Notes: generated by a model not told the origin, from the sequence alone. DNA of 64,000 bases from an uncultured Clostridia bacterium (GCA_944340905.1 CALVLT010000002.1:41476-105475), one strand, 5' to 3'; positions 8,202 to 16,793 are shown, counted from the first letter of the stretch. Made by a program: numbers and translations.

Positions 8202-8475
8202 GAGCTTGCGAGGCGGGAGGGTTGTTGAGCTTGTCTACAACGAACTTTGACAACCCTTTCGTCCGCTACGCGGCCACCTCCCCTTACACAGGGGAGGCCT
8301 ATTGCATTCTCCTGCCCCTAAGACAATGTAAGGGGGGAACCCCTTGCCCCCCTTAACGCCGCAGGCTTTAAGGGGGGTGTCACAAAGTGACGGGGGGATC
8401 GACTCCCGATACGTGCCCGTCGGGCAAGCGCCCGCCGCCCGAAAACGGGCGGCGGGCGCGCAAACGATCTTTATT
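8202..8475. repeat. Repeat island 1, right part
   Basis: Continues the mosaic: GAGGCGGGAGGGTTGTTG (also 27.9 and 61.1 kb), a CCCTTACACAGGGGAGGC hairpin block (also 28.1, 52.1 and 61.3 kb), and another TTAACGCC...TTTAAGGGGGGTG block. It ends with a GCGCCCGCCGCCCGAAAACGG inverted repeat (8430-8460) that may terminate the Wzz-like gene on the minus strand. Confidence 0.7.
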
Positions 8476-8503
8476 GTAAGGGGGCGCCGTCGGAGCCTTG
8501 TCC

Positions 8504-9877
8504 CTACGCCGATCCCTCGTCCTTCGGGGCCTGTCCCTCTTGCGGGGCCTGTCCGCCTGCGAGCGCGCGGCGCTGCCTGGAATACTGCGTCGAGCATACG
8601 ACGATCGCCGCCACCAGGAAGGAGAGCACGAACGCCGCGATCGCTACGAGCACAATGTTGGTGTCCCCCGAGCTGTCTGCATTCTGCGCGGCAAATTCCG
8701 CAAACGTATTCTGCTGGTAGATCGCCGTCGTCACGTTCTTGAGCGTCTCCGCCGCCTGGTTGAGGGCGGTGAAATATCCGTTGAGTTTGTTGGCAAATGC
8801 CTGCGCATTGGCAACGGTGAGCGTCCCTTCGCCCGAGCTGCCCTCCACGCGGTCGCCCAGCTGGTTGGCGATGACCGCCATCTGCTCGGTGTAATAAGCG
8901 ATGCGCTGTTCGATGGTCGGATCAATGGAGATGCCCCCATCCGTTGCGGCGGTTGCCGAAAGCGTGGCCGCGCCGCTCTGCGTTTCGCCCTGTCCCATCT
9001 GCGCGAGCGCGGCGTAAAGTTCCGCAAGGATATTTTCATATTCCTGATACCTGCCCTGCAGCTGCGAAACACGGTCGTTGATCGCCTCCGCCACAACCAT
9101 TTCGTCATCCTCGCCGTACAAAAGACCAAAACCGCTGCTCTCACACTCCTCGGCGAGCGCGCTGCGCACCCCCTCCACGTACAGGCCGTACACGTCGGCA
9201 CACAGGTCGGAGAGGGAGCGGGTTATAGACGCGCCGTCCTCCAGATAGGTGACGCGGTACCCCGCCGAATAAGTGGCGATCCACATGTCGTATGTCTCGA
9301 GCAGCGTCGCATACTCCTCGGCGAGCAAATCGAGGCGCGCCTCGAAGTTGTTGCCGTTGAACGTTTCCGAACTGATACCGTAGGAGAGCGACGCCGCGCG
9401 CTCCATGATGTCGTCCACGGCGGCATCCGCCACGCAGCGGATGAACAGCTGCGCCGTGTCCTCGTCGCGGAAGTAGCTGCCCTTGACTGTGAGGGTATAC
9501 GTCACCGTGGCGCTGTCCGTCACGGTATCCTCGTCCGTCGAGGCGGACACCGAGATATGGTCCTCGCGCAGCATGGTGGCGACGTCCACATCCGCAAGCC
9601 GCTCGTCCTTCGCCTTTGCCGCCTCGAGGGTGGAAAGCGAAATGATGTTGCGGTAAGAAAAGGGCGTGCCGTCAGGATACTGCTGAGTGGAACTTGTAGG
9701 ATACACAAGCTCGAAATCCATGCTGTAATAGGTAGTGAGCGGATTGAAAACAAGCGCAAACAGCACGACCGCAAGCACGGTCACGCCCGCTGCGATCGCC
9801 AGCACCAGCCATATCCTTTTTCCGATGAGGCGGCAGATTTCCCCGAAGGTGATGCCGCTCTCGCGTTCTTCATCCAT
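8504..9877 (-). CDS. Wzz/chain-length-determinant-like membrane protein
   Basis: The 457-residue protein has the polysaccharide co-polymerase layout: a short cytoplasmic start (MDEERESGITFGEICRLIGKR), a first membrane helix at about residues 21-45, a large, mostly helical outside domain of about 360 residues, and a second helix at about 415-435 followed by a charged tail (RQRRALAGGQ). Such proteins control length or export of surface polysaccharides, but no polysaccharide cluster is adjacent, so the partner is unknown. The start at 9877 is chosen for GGGGAGAG about 7 nt upstream; the ATG at 9907 overlaps the -10 box. Confidence 0.68.
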   Translation of the reverse strand: MDEERESGITFGEICRLIGKRIWLVLAIAAGVTVLAVVLFALVFNPLTTYYSMDFELVYPTSSTQQYPDGTPFSYRNIISLSTLEAAKAKDERLADVDVATMLREDHISVSASTDEDTVTDSATVTYTLTVKGSYFRDEDTAQLFIRCVADAAVDDIMERAASLSYGISSETFNGNNFEARLDLLAEEYATLLETYDMWIATYSAGYRVTYLEDGASITRSLSDLCADVYGLYVEGVRSALAEECESSGFGLLYGEDDEMVVAEAINDRVSQLQGRYQEYENILAELYAALAQMGQGETQSGAATLSATAATDGGISIDPTIEQRIAYYTEQMAVIANQLGDRVEGSSGEGTLTVANAQAFANKLNGYFTALNQAAETLKNVTTAIYQQNTFAEFAAQNADSSGDTNIVLVAIAAFVLSFLVAAIVVCSTQYSRQRRALAGGQAPQEGQAPKDEGSA

Positions 9878-9905
9878 ACGCACTCTCCCCGTGTGTGATG
9901 TCGCC

Positions 9906-9934
9906 ATTATACACTTTTTTCCCTGTCCCGTCAA
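9906..9934 (-). promoter_or_regulatory. Sigma-A promoter of the Wzz-like gene
   Basis: TTGACG (9934-9929), 17-nt spacer, TATAAT (9911-9906), giving a transcript start near 9899 and a leader of about 20 nt before the ATG at 9877. Confidence 0.88.
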
Positions 9935-9967
9935 CCCTTTTATGAGATTTTGGACGAGATGCAGCGC

Positions 9968-10000
9968 AAAGCGCCGCCGCAATTTTTGCGGCGGCGCTTT
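9968..10000. terminator. Terminator after the membrane protein gene at 10012-10650
   Basis: 13-bp perfect stem AAAGCGCCGCCGC / GCGGCGGCGCTTT around a 7-nt loop, 11 nt after the stop codon on the minus strand. The T-run is short, so termination may be partial. Confidence 0.75.
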
Positions 10001-10011
10001 GAATTCCTGTC

Positions 10012-10650
10012 TTAGTCCTGCGTCTCTTCCTGCGGGAGTGCCTCCTGCGGCGCGTCATCCTCCTGCGCGGGCGCGGGAGTTTCGGCGGGCTGCGCGGGCG
10101 CTGTGGGTTCTTCCCGTCCTTCCTGTGCGGGTACGGGCGCAGCGGGGGCGGACAGCCTGCCCGCCATGGAGGCAGCCAACAGCTTTCTGACCGCGCCGAT
10201 CTTGCCCTGATAGAGGTTGCCCATCAGATCGATCGCATACAGGCGCAGCGTCTTGAGCTGCTTGCCCTTCGGCCCGTCAATGAGCACGCCGTACAGTTCC
10301 TGCACGGTGAGCGTAAAATCGATGGAGTGGCGCTGTTCGATGACGATGCGCGTGCGCTCGTCCATGCCCTCCTTTTTGCGGTAGAGGGCGGTCAGATCGA
10401 ACGCGACGCCGCCGTTGCGGATGCCGATCTCCTTGACAGCGATCTCGCTCACCGAACGGTTGCCGATGGTCAGCGAGGCATACGGCTCGCGCGTGCCCAC
10501 GTCCGTGGAGTACAGCCCGACGAACTTGAGCCGCTGCACCGCAAACCTGCTGCGCAGCGAAAACACCAGAAAGAGCACGATGCCCACAAGGACGATCGTG
10601 ATAATGCCGAGAATGAGCACCAGAATGCCCGCATTGTCATTCAGCCACAT
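10012..10650 (-). CDS. Single-pass membrane protein of unknown function
   Basis: 212 residues. One membrane helix near the N-terminus (about 8-31, ILVLILGIITIVLVGIVLFLVF), then a compact domain of about 130 residues with no motif I recognise, then a low-complexity tail rich in Pro, Ala, Gln and Glu (from about 165). The tail composition recalls the C-terminus of the surface protein at 28590-31103. GCGGAGGTGCGGT precedes the ATG. Own promoter and terminator, so a single-gene unit. Confidence 0.7.
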   Translation of the reverse strand: MWLNDNAGILVLILGIITIVLVGIVLFLVFSLRSRFAVQRLKFVGLYSTDVGTREPYASLTIGNRSVSEIAVKEIGIRNGGVAFDLTALYRKKEGMDERTRIVIEQRHSIDFTLTVQELYGVLIDGPKGKQLKTLRLYAIDLMGNLYQGKIGAVRKLLAASMAGRLSAPAAPVPAQEGREEPTAPAQPAETPAPAQEDDAPQEALPQEETQD

Positions 10651-10679
10651 ACCGCACCTCCGCGATGATTACCAATCGT

Positions 10680-10708
10680 ATTATACGCCCCCGGCGCAAA
10701 AAAATCAA
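10680..10708 (-). promoter_or_regulatory. Sigma-A promoter of the gene at 10012-10650
   Basis: TTGATT (10708-10703), 17-nt spacer, TATAAT (10685-10680). Confidence 0.8.
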
Positions 10709-10783
10709 GAGCACTTTTGAAAAATTTTGGGGAAAGAGCGCTTTTTTTCAAAAACACCCTTTCCCCTTCGGGAATGTGCGGAT

Positions 10784-11428
10784 TTATTTCTCTTCGTAAA
10801 CGGATTCCAGGTACGCCGCAGGGTCCGTCTGCGCGCCGTCAAGCGTCATCTCGAAGTGCAGGTGGGTGCCCTCGCCCGCCTCGGAGCCGTACGCCTCCGC
10901 CACGGACGCGATGGTCTCGCCCTGCTCCACCGTATCGCCCTCGGCAAGGCCCTCCGCAGGCTCGACAAAGCGGTAGACGGAGACGAGGCCGTCGCCGTGG
11001 TCGACCGTGATGAGGTTGCCCAGCTCCTGCGAGAGGCTGATGTCCGTCACGGTGCCGTCCGCAATGGCATACACCTCCGCACCCGCCTCGGCGGCAAAGT
11101 CCACCCCCTGATGGCGGTAGTAAGAGCCCGTGAGCGAGTTCGCGTAGACCGCGTCAAACTCCACCGAATAGCCCTGCGCCGCAACGGGAGCGACATACAG
11201 CGTCTCCCCGCCCGTCGGCTCGTCGGGGTCTTCGGGCTGCGTCGGATCGGAAGGATCGTCGGGCGTATTGCCCGTATCGTCTGCAGGCGGGTCCTGGGCG
11301 AGGTCGTTCGCACCGTTGGTGGCAAAGTACACCGTAAGCACGGTCGCCGCGGCAAGCAGCAGCACGCTGACAACGAGCAGAACGTAATACCAGCCTCTCT
11401 TTTTTGTCTTGGTCTTTTCTTCTTTCAT
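10784..11428 (-). CDS. M23 (LytM) family peptidase, membrane anchored; SpoIIQ-like
   Basis: The 214-residue protein has a Lys-rich start, a membrane helix at about 13-36, an acidic Pro-rich linker (about 40-75) and a C-terminal M23 domain. The zinc-binding residues look intact: HQGVDF (His and Asp) and HLHFE (His-x-His). M23 enzymes cut peptide cross-bridges in peptidoglycan. Size and layout match SpoIIQ, which joins the forespore and mother cell during engulfment and which keeps zinc ligands in some Clostridia. A general cell-wall hydrolase is equally possible. The gene before it encodes a small exported protein and may share its transcript. Confidence 0.8.
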   Translation of the reverse strand: MKEEKTKTKKRGWYYVLLVVSVLLLAAATVLTVYFATNGANDLAQDPPADDTGNTPDDPSDPTQPEDPDEPTGGETLYVAPVAAQGYSVEFDAVYANSLTGSYYRHQGVDFAAEAGAEVYAIADGTVTDISLSQELGNLITVDHGDGLVSVYRFVEPAEGLAEGDTVEQGETIASVAEAYGSEAGEGTHLHFEMTLDGAQTDPAAYLESVYEEK

Positions 11429-11501
11429 GATGATATCCTCCGGATTTGATATGTAGATGATTGACGCCGCACGCCCGTTTTATACCCTTCCTGCGCAAAA
11501 T

Positions 11502-11924
11502 TCAGAACCCGCCGAAGATGAGCGGAGTGCCCGCCGCCGTACGCCCGTTCCCGACCGCCACCTGCAGATTGACGCGGCGCCCCCCGAGCAGCACGCCATC
11601 CCCCAGCAGCGGGGAATAGCAGTAGTATGCCGTCACGCCGCACGCCTCCTCCGTGAACAGCACCTGCGCGCGCAGCTGCGCAAACAACGCCTCGTGCACG
11701 TCCCCCGCAAAGCGCGCGCTCTCGCCCGCCGCGTCTGTAAAAAATTTGAACAGCGCAGGGGCGTCCGTGCACACGATGCGTGCCGAAGAGGAGCTGCCGA
11801 GCGAAAATTCGTATTCGTCGCCCGCAAAGACGGGGGAGCGGGTGAGCGCGTAGGCAAAGAAGGCGCAGGCAAATGCCGCCGCAACCGCCGCGATCCCCTT
11901 GATCCTCTGCCGGAATTTCCGCAT
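11502..11924 (-). CDS. Small exported protein, possibly YwmB-like
   Basis: 140 residues with an N-terminal signal/anchor (residues 10-27, GIAAVAAAFACAFFAYAL) and a beta-rich ending, RRVNLQVAVGNGRTAAGTPLIFGGF. The ending recalls YwmB-family proteins, which sit near murA, spoIID and spoIIQ in Bacillota, and an M23 gene does follow 73 nt downstream; but the resemblance is slight and murA and spoIID are absent. No other function can be proposed. Confidence 0.6.
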   Translation of the reverse strand: MRKFRQRIKGIAAVAAAFACAFFAYALTRSPVFAGDEYEFSLGSSSSARIVCTDAPALFKFFTDAAGESARFAGDVHEALFAQLRAQVLFTEEACGVTAYYCYSPLLGDGVLLGGRRVNLQVAVGNGRTAAGTPLIFGGF

Positions 11925-12012
11925 AAGCCTCCCCCTTCCCTGCTTTCGGGGACATTTTTGACCGCCGCCGGAAAAGTTATACCGGGTTTTTCAAGAATTT
12001 TATACAAATATC

Positions 12013-12041
12013 TTGACAAAAATGTACGGGAGTTATATAAT
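12013..12041 (+). promoter_or_regulatory. Consensus sigma-A promoter
   Basis: TTGACA (12013-12018), 17-nt spacer, TATAAT (12036-12041): a perfect match, pointing to strong expression of the gene at 12076. Confidence 0.93.
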
Positions 12042-12075
12042 ATAGTAAAATATAAATTTTTGGAGTGTTCCTGCT

Positions 12076-12498
12076 ATGATCAATCTGAAAAAAGCCGAAA
12101 AATTGATGCAAAAAAGCCTTGTCAAAGACATGGGACTGAACTTCACGTTCGAGTCTGACAAAGACCACCTGAAGGCAAAGAACAGCGTGACGCTCAAGGG
12201 TCACGACGACGACGTCCTGATCGATATCGACGTATACGCCAACGGCGTTCTCGGCGTCTGCTTTGTGTTTGACAAGCTGGAAAAGACGGTCAAGACGCTG
12301 GAGCTCATCGAGAATTTCAACGAGAGCAACGCCTGGCTGTCGGCGTATATCACGGGGAAGGGCTACCTTGCCCTGCGTTATAACGTTGCCGACGTCATCG
12401 AGGAGACGCTCATGCCCAACCTGACGTTCATCCTCAACAAGCTCGTATCGGACGATGTGAAGGCATCCCTTCAGCTGCTCACCGTGCTCACCCATTGA
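12076..12498 (+). CDS. Conserved-looking protein of unknown function, YbjN/type III chaperone-like fold possible
   Basis: 140 residues, soluble, no signal peptide. Composition and pattern (LNFTFESDKDHLKAKNSVTLKG, then alternating strands and a long C-terminal helical part) suggest a small alpha/beta domain, perhaps of the YbjN or secretion-chaperone type; this is only an impression. It has a perfect promoter, TTGGAGTG 8 nt before the ATG and its own terminator, so it is a strongly expressed single gene. Confidence 0.7.
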   Translation: MINLKKAEKLMQKSLVKDMGLNFTFESDKDHLKAKNSVTLKGHDDDVLIDIDVYANGVLGVCFVFDKLEKTVKTLELIENFNESNAWLSAYITGKGYLALRYNVADVIEETLMPNLTFILNKLVSDDVKASLQLLTVLTH

Positions 12499-12510
12499 TC
12501 TGCGGCATGC

Positions 12511-12544
12511 AAAAAGCTGCGTCTCCCGGCGCAGCTTTTTTTGT
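12511..12544 (+). terminator. Terminator of the gene at 12076-12498
   Basis: AAAAAGCTGCG / CGCAGCTTTTT stem with an 8-nt loop and a following T-rich run. Confidence 0.92.
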
Positions 12545-12785
12545 TTGTTTCCTTGCCTGTAAGACAATGTACGGGGGGCACATGCGTTACTTCGTCCCTA
12601 TGGGACTCGTGCGCCGCCTATGGCGTCGGGCGGAATGACGGTTGACGGGCAATCTTCGGTACCATGTCATTCCGAGGAGCGCGTAGCGCGACGAAAGAAT
12701 CCCCTCGCAAAATGTACAATCCCCCCTGTCGGCAAAGCCGACATCCCCCCTTAAAACAAGTGTTAAGGGGGGCAGGCGCCCGTTC
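12545..12785. repeat. Repeat island 2
   Basis: Gene-free. Contains CCTGTAAGACAATGTA, a GGACTCGTGCGCCGCCTATG block (also 28.2 kb), a TCATTCCGAGG...AATCCCCTCGCA block and the CCCCCCTGTC...ACATCCCCCCTTAAAAC module. It ends directly at the hinT stop codon. Confidence 0.8.
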
Positions 12786-13121
12786 TTACTCCCAAGGCAA
12801 CGGCTGGCCGCCGAGAATGTGAATGTGCAGGTGGTGCACCGTCTGCCCCGCGTTCTCGCCCTGGTTGACGACGAGGCGGTACCCCTCCGAAAGCCCCAGC
12901 TGCGGCGCGAGCCGGCCGATCTTCTGAAGGGTGCGCCCCAGCAGCGCGGCGCGCGCGTCGTCCGCCTGCGAGAGCAGCGCAAAGTGCTCGCGCGGCACGC
13001 ACAGAAGGTGGATCTTCGCCTTGGGTTCGATGTCCCTGAAGATGACGATCTCCTCATCCTCGTACACCTTTGACGAGGGGATCTCCCCCGCCATGATCTT
13101 GCAGAATACGCAGTTTTCCAT
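12786..13121 (-). CDS. hinT: HIT family protein (HinT-type purine nucleoside phosphoramidase)
   Basis: A 111-residue histidine-triad protein. CVFCKIMAGEIPSSKVYEDE is the typical HinT start and HHLHIHILGGQPL is the catalytic HxHxH triad near the C-terminus. HinT enzymes hydrolyse AMP-lysine-like phosphoramidates. Last gene of the prmA-rsmE-mtaB-hinT operon, 2 nt after mtaB. Confidence 0.93.
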   Translation of the reverse strand: MENCVFCKIMAGEIPSSKVYEDEEIVIFRDIEPKAKIHLLCVPREHFALLSQADDARAALLGRTLQKIGRLAPQLGLSEGYRLVVNQGENAGQTVHHLHIHILGGQPLPWE

Positions 13122-13123
13122 CT

Positions 13124-14347
13124 CTATATCTCCTTTTCCAAGGCTACATGGTAGCCGTCCTTTTCCCTTTTTTCAAGGCAGACCTCATACATGCCCCCCT
13201 CGCGCGCGCCCTGTGCATACACGCGAATGTAGTTGGACGTGTAGCCGCCCTCCCCTTCAAAGAGCGCGCACAGCCTGCGTCCTGCAAAGCGCGCAAGGTA
13301 CTTCTCCTCCGCCGCCTGTGCGCATGCCAGCATGCGCTCCATGCGCTCCCGTTTGACGGCATCGGGCAGCGGCTTCTTTTTTGCGGCGTTCGTGCCGGGG
13401 CGCGCCGAATAGGGAAAGGCATGCACGCGCGCAAAGCCCGCCTCCTCCACCATGGAAAGGCTTGCGGCAAAGCCCTGCTCCGTCTCCGTCGGGAATCCCA
13501 CGATGATGTCCGTCGTGATGGCGGCGTCGGGGAAATATTCGTAGATGCGCGCGCACGCCTCGAGATACTGCGCGCGCGTGTACCGCCTGTTCATGGCGGC
13601 AAGCACCGCGTCCGAACCGCTCTGCGCGGAGAGGTGAAAGTGGTCGCACACGTTGCCCGCCGCCCTCATCTTCTCCAAAAATTCCCGCGTGACGATGCCC
13701 TCTTCGAGCGACCCCAGACGGATGCGCGCGGGCAGATCTTTGAGCGCGAGCAACAGATCGCCCAGATCATGCTCCCCGTCGCGGTAGGAGGTGATGTCGA
13801 TGCCCGTCAGCACGATCTCGCGCGCGCCGCAGCCGCGCGCCTCGGCAAGAATGCTCTGCATGCTGCGCGAACGCGAGCGCCCGCGCAGATAGGGAATGAT
13901 GCAGTAGGAGCAGAACCGGTCGCACCCGTCCTGGATGCGGACGTTCTGCCGCGTATGCGTGCGCTTGGGCGCGGGGAGTTCGCAGAACGCGCGCTCCGTC
14001 TCCAGAAAGACGCCCCTCTCGCCGAGCATCTGCAAAATTTTATCCTTGCGCATGGTGCCCGTGACGAGGGTGACGCCCTCGCGCGCGGCAAATGCCGCAC
14101 TGTCGCGCTGGGAGGCGCAGCCGCACACGATGACGGGCGCCGAGGGGTTGAACCTGCGCAGCCGCGCCACCGCCTGGCGGCTCTTTTTTTCCGCCTCGGC
14201 GGTCACGGCGCAGGTGTTGATGATGTACAGATCGGCGGCGCAGGGGGTGCACGCCGTCTCCCAGCCACGCGCCTCCAGCCCCGCCAGAAGGGAATCGCTC
14301 TCCGCCTCGTTCACTTTACAGCCGAGCGTGAAAATGCACGCCTTCAT
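13124..14347 (-). CDS. mtaB: tRNA t6A37 methylthiotransferase MtaB
   Basis: Radical-SAM enzyme that adds a methylthio group to t6A at position 37 of ANN-decoding tRNAs. The 407-residue protein starts MKACIFTLGCKVNEAES (N-terminal UPF0004 domain with Cys10, plus Cys in NTCAV and CGCASQ for the second cluster), has the radical-SAM motif CDRFCSYC, and ends in a TRAM domain. Full length. An in-frame upstream extension to 14584 is inside rsmE and is rejected; the chosen ATG overlaps the rsmE stop by 4 nt. Confidence 0.94.
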   Translation of the reverse strand: MKACIFTLGCKVNEAESDSLLAGLEARGWETACTPCAADLYIINTCAVTAEAEKKSRQAVARLRRFNPSAPVIVCGCASQRDSAAFAAREGVTLVTGTMRKDKILQMLGERGVFLETERAFCELPAPKRTHTRQNVRIQDGCDRFCSYCIIPYLRGRSRSRSMQSILAEARGCGAREIVLTGIDITSYRDGEHDLGDLLLALKDLPARIRLGSLEEGIVTREFLEKMRAAGNVCDHFHLSAQSGSDAVLAAMNRRYTRAQYLEACARIYEYFPDAAITTDIIVGFPTETEQGFAASLSMVEEAGFARVHAFPYSARPGTNAAKKKPLPDAVKRERMERMLACAQAAEEKYLARFAGRRLCALFEGEGGYTSNYIRVYAQGAREGGMYEVCLEKREKDGYHVALEKEI

Positions 14348-15060
14348 CCCAATTCCCCCGCCTCGTGCATGATGACGGCGAGCAGGGCGATGGCGGCCGT
14401 CTCCGCGCGCAGAATGCGCTTTCCCAGCGAGACCCCGCAATAGCCGAGCTGCTGCGCAAACGCATATTCTTCCTGCGAAAAGCCCCCTTCGCTGCCCACC
14501 ACGGCGCAAACGGAGGCACCCATGTCCGCGATGTCCCCCTCGCCGGCGGGCAGAAACTCGCAGGCGAACAGCTTTGTGACGCACCCTTCACCCGCGCGCA
14601 GGGCGTCTTCCAGCGTCTCGTAATATTCCACGCGGGGCACGCTTGCGCGCAGGCACTGCTTTGCCGCCTCGCGGGCGACGCGGCGCAGCCGTTCGAGCTT
14701 GTTCTCGTTCATGTAGGCGGCACAGTAGCGCGAGGAGAACACGCCGATGCGGCTCACGCCCAGCTCGGTGGCCTTCTGCACGACCAGCTCTGTCTTGTCC
14801 CCCTTCAGCGCGCCGACGAGCAGGAATACCCACGTCTTCGGTTCTCGGTCGGAGACGTCCTCGCGCACGACGTGCACGGCAATGCCCTGCCTGTCCGCAC
14901 GGGTGACGACGGCGGAATATTCCCTGCCGCTGCCGTCGAACAGAGTGACTTCATCCCCCTCCGAAAGGCGCAGCGCGTTTTTGGCATGGCGCGCCTCCTG
15001 TTCGGGGAGCATCATGTCCTCCTGCATATTCTCCACAAAAAAACGTCTGGGCGCCGCCAT
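14344..15060 (-). CDS. rsmE: 16S rRNA m3U1498 methyltransferase RsmE
   Basis: SPOUT-class methyltransferase. The 238-residue protein has the N-terminal PUA-like part (RRFFVENMQ, HAKNALRLSEGDEVTLFDG) and the C-terminal knot with CAVVGSEGGFSQEE and LGKRILRAETAAIALLA, the SAM-binding signature. The start at 15060 shares bases with the prmA stop (TGATG), with GGAGG 5 nt upstream, so translation is coupled. Confidence 0.94.
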   Translation of the reverse strand: MAAPRRFFVENMQEDMMLPEQEARHAKNALRLSEGDEVTLFDGSGREYSAVVTRADRQGIAVHVVREDVSDREPKTWVFLLVGALKGDKTELVVQKATELGVSRIGVFSSRYCAAYMNENKLERLRRVAREAAKQCLRASVPRVEYYETLEDALRAGEGCVTKLFACEFLPAGEGDIADMGASVCAVVGSEGGFSQEEYAFAQQLGYCGVSLGKRILRAETAAIALLAVIMHEAGELG

Positions 15061-16001
15061 CACTGCCTCCGGTACACGAGCGCGTACCACTCGCCCTTGC
15101 GGCGCTCAGCAAAAAGCGCAAGCCCCTGCGCCGCGAACGCCTCCTTCACGAGGGAGAGCCTGTCCGCGATGATGCCGCTCAAAATGAGCGCACCGCCCTC
15201 TTTGAGATTTTTGGGTATGGAGGACGCGAGGCGCACGAGGATCTCCGCCGTGATGTTGGCGAGCACCACGTCGCCGCGTACGGAGGAGTCCTCCAGCAGA
15301 TCGGAATGGGCAACGATGACCTTCTGCGACACGCCGTTTTTGAGCGCGTTGTGTCTGGCGCTCTCCACGGCGACGGGATCGATGTCCGTGAGATAGCACA
15401 CCTTCGCACCCAGCTTTGCCGCGGCGATGCCGAGAATGCCGCTGCCGCAGCCCACGTCGATGACCACGTCTCCCACCCGGATGGTCTCCTGCAGCGCCTC
15501 CAGGCACAGGGAGGTCGTCTCATGTTCGCCCGTGCCGAACGCCATATTGGAATCGAGCGTGACGATGACCTCGCCCGCCTCCCGCGTGTAATTTATCCAC
15601 GCGGGCACGACGACCACGCGCGATCCGATATGCAGGGGGCGGAAGTGTTTTTTCCACACGTCGATCCAGTCGTCGCCCTCGATGGTGCGGCGCGTCGCCT
15701 CCAGCGTGCCGAAGTCCATGCCGCCGCGCGAGCGCATCTCTTCGAGCTGCGCGCAGATGTCGGAGACCGCCGCGTCCGCCGCGTCGGGTTTCAAAAAGCA
15801 CTTGACGAGCACATCCGTTCGGGGAAGGCGCAGCTCGTCGTCGATATAGTCCCAATAGACGCCCGTGCCGCCCGAGATGAGCGCCACCACGTCCTTTGCG
15901 TCGCTGACGGCAACGCCGCCCTCGGTATACTGCCACATGACGTCGGCGACCAGTTCGCTCGCCTCGCTCGTCGTATGCACGGTGAGTTCTACATATTTCA
16001 T
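15060..16001 (-). CDS. prmA: Ribosomal protein L11 methyltransferase PrmA
   Basis: SAM-dependent methyltransferase acting on L11. 313 residues: N-terminal substrate domain, then VIDVGCGSGILGIAAAKLGA (SAM loop) and VLANITAEIL (the NxxA-type motif). No Shine-Dalgarno sequence precedes the ATG at 16001; instead the -10 box ends 6 nt before it, so the mRNA probably begins at or next to the start codon (leaderless). First gene of a four-gene operon. Confidence 0.94.
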   Translation of the reverse strand: MKYVELTVHTTSEASELVADVMWQYTEGGVAVSDAKDVVALISGGTGVYWDYIDDELRLPRTDVLVKCFLKPDAADAAVSDICAQLEEMRSRGGMDFGTLEATRRTIEGDDWIDVWKKHFRPLHIGSRVVVVPAWINYTREAGEVIVTLDSNMAFGTGEHETTSLCLEALQETIRVGDVVIDVGCGSGILGIAAAKLGAKVCYLTDIDPVAVESARHNALKNGVSQKVIVAHSDLLEDSSVRGDVVLANITAEILVRLASSIPKNLKEGGALILSGIIADRLSLVKEAFAAQGLALFAERRKGEWYALVYRRQ

Positions 16002-16007
16002 GGCTCT

Positions 16008-16058
16008 ATTATAATTCTCCGCCGCCCTATTGTCAAGAAAAGAATTGTGTGATATAAT
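16008..16058. promoter_or_regulatory. Back-to-back sigma-A promoters for prmA (-) and the membrane cluster (+)
   Basis: Minus strand: TTGACA (16036-16031), 17-nt spacer, TATAAT (16013-16008). Plus strand: TTGTCA (16030-16035), 17-nt spacer, TATAAT (16053-16058). The two -35 boxes overlap by five bases, so polymerase can occupy only one at a time. On the prmA side the -10 lies 6 nt before the ATG. Confidence 0.88.
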
Positions 16059-16089
16059 GAGCTTATCCTCATACAGGGAGGTGTGTCCC

Positions 16090-16632
16090 GTGAAAGACAA
16101 ACTTGCGCTTGCGGGCGCTGTTTTGGGATTTTTGCTCGCCGCAATGGCAATTGCCACGCTTGTAACTGCCTTTGTCGTGCTGCCAGGCGCCGTGGAACAG
16201 GACTATTCGGGCGTCATACAGGCGCTGGCGGGTTCGTTTGCCATGGCGATCGTCATCGCCATTCTCCTCCTGCTCATGTGCGGCTGCGTCGCCCTGACGG
16301 TAATCTTTTCGCTGTTGAGCGCCTTCTCGCTCATGCGCGTGTATGCAGGCAAACCCGCAGGGAAGGGACGGACGGCGCTGCTGTATGCGGCGCTCCTGGG
16401 AACGCTGGGAGCGGTGTCTGCGGGCGTCTTCCTCAATGCCGTTTCCGCGCCGTTGACCATCGCCTTGAGCGTTCTGCTCATCGCCGTCACGCTTGCGGAG
16501 GCGATCGTGCGCATTCTGTGCATCGTGCGCCTGCGCCGCATGTCCCCCGCTCCGTCAGAAAATACAGATGCCCCCGAAACTTCCGTTTCGACCGATACGC
16601 CCGAGAACGATCACAAAGGAGAGAGTGTATGA
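16090..16632 (+). CDS. Multi-pass membrane protein of unknown function (cluster gene A)
   Basis: 180 residues beginning with GTG (AGGGAGG 8 nt upstream), with four hydrophobic segments (about 4-30, 41-66, 84-107 and 115-140). No known motif. Its last 20 residues (APETSVSTDTPENDHKGESV) are almost the same as those of gene B at 16874-17932, and the DNA there is a repeat that also carries the ribosome-binding site of the next gene. The stop overlaps the next ATG as ATGA. Confidence 0.72.
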   Translation: MKDKLALAGAVLGFLLAAMAIATLVTAFVVLPGAVEQDYSGVIQALAGSFAMAIVIAILLLLMCGCVALTVIFSLLSAFSLMRVYAGKPAGKGRTALLYAALLGTLGAVSAGVFLNAVSAPLTIALSVLLIAVTLAEAIVRILCIVRLRRMSPAPSENTDAPETSVSTDTPENDHKGESV

Positions 16633-16763
16633 AAAAACTGATCGCAGGCATCCTCTATTTTGCTTCGACCGTTGCCGCCTGCGTTCCGGGCATCATGTGC
16701 GGCGCGCGCATCAAGGCTCCGAAAAAGAGCGCCCCGCCGCCCGTATTCCCCGAACTGCAATAA
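16629..16763 (+). pseudogene. 44-codon internal-deletion derivative of the gene at 17929-18852
   Basis: This short frame joins the first five codons (MKKLI) of the 307-residue protein at 17929 to its last 38 residues (GILYFASTVAAC...PPPVFPELQ). DNA before and after the junction is nearly identical to 17871-17943 and 18737-18916, including the terminator. It therefore arose by duplication followed by loss of about 790 bp. It keeps a start, ribosome site and one membrane helix, so a 44-residue product may still be made. Confidence 0.78.
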
Positions 16764-16765
16764 AA

Positions 16766-16793
16766 AACAGAGGCCGCGCGCCTCTGCTTTTCG
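16766..16793 (+). terminator. Terminator after the deletion derivative (duplicate of 18856-18881)
   Basis: CAGAGGC / GCCTCTG stem around CGCGC followed by CTTTT; the same sequence occurs after the full-length gene. Confidence 0.85.

Noticed and set aside
7936-8250. Small open frames within repeat islands (also near 27.9, 41.1, 52.2, 61.2 kb)
   Set aside because: They coincide with repeats in several frames and orientations and do not keep the same protein between copies.
7840-8470. CRISPR array or degenerate insertion sequence
   Set aside because: Modules have irregular spacing, no regular repeat-spacer pattern and no transposase frame.
12786-16001. dnaJ/hrcA-type heat-shock operon including prmA
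   Set aside because: prmA is often behind dnaJ in Bacillota, but here it starts its own operon with a divergent promoter and no chaperone gene.
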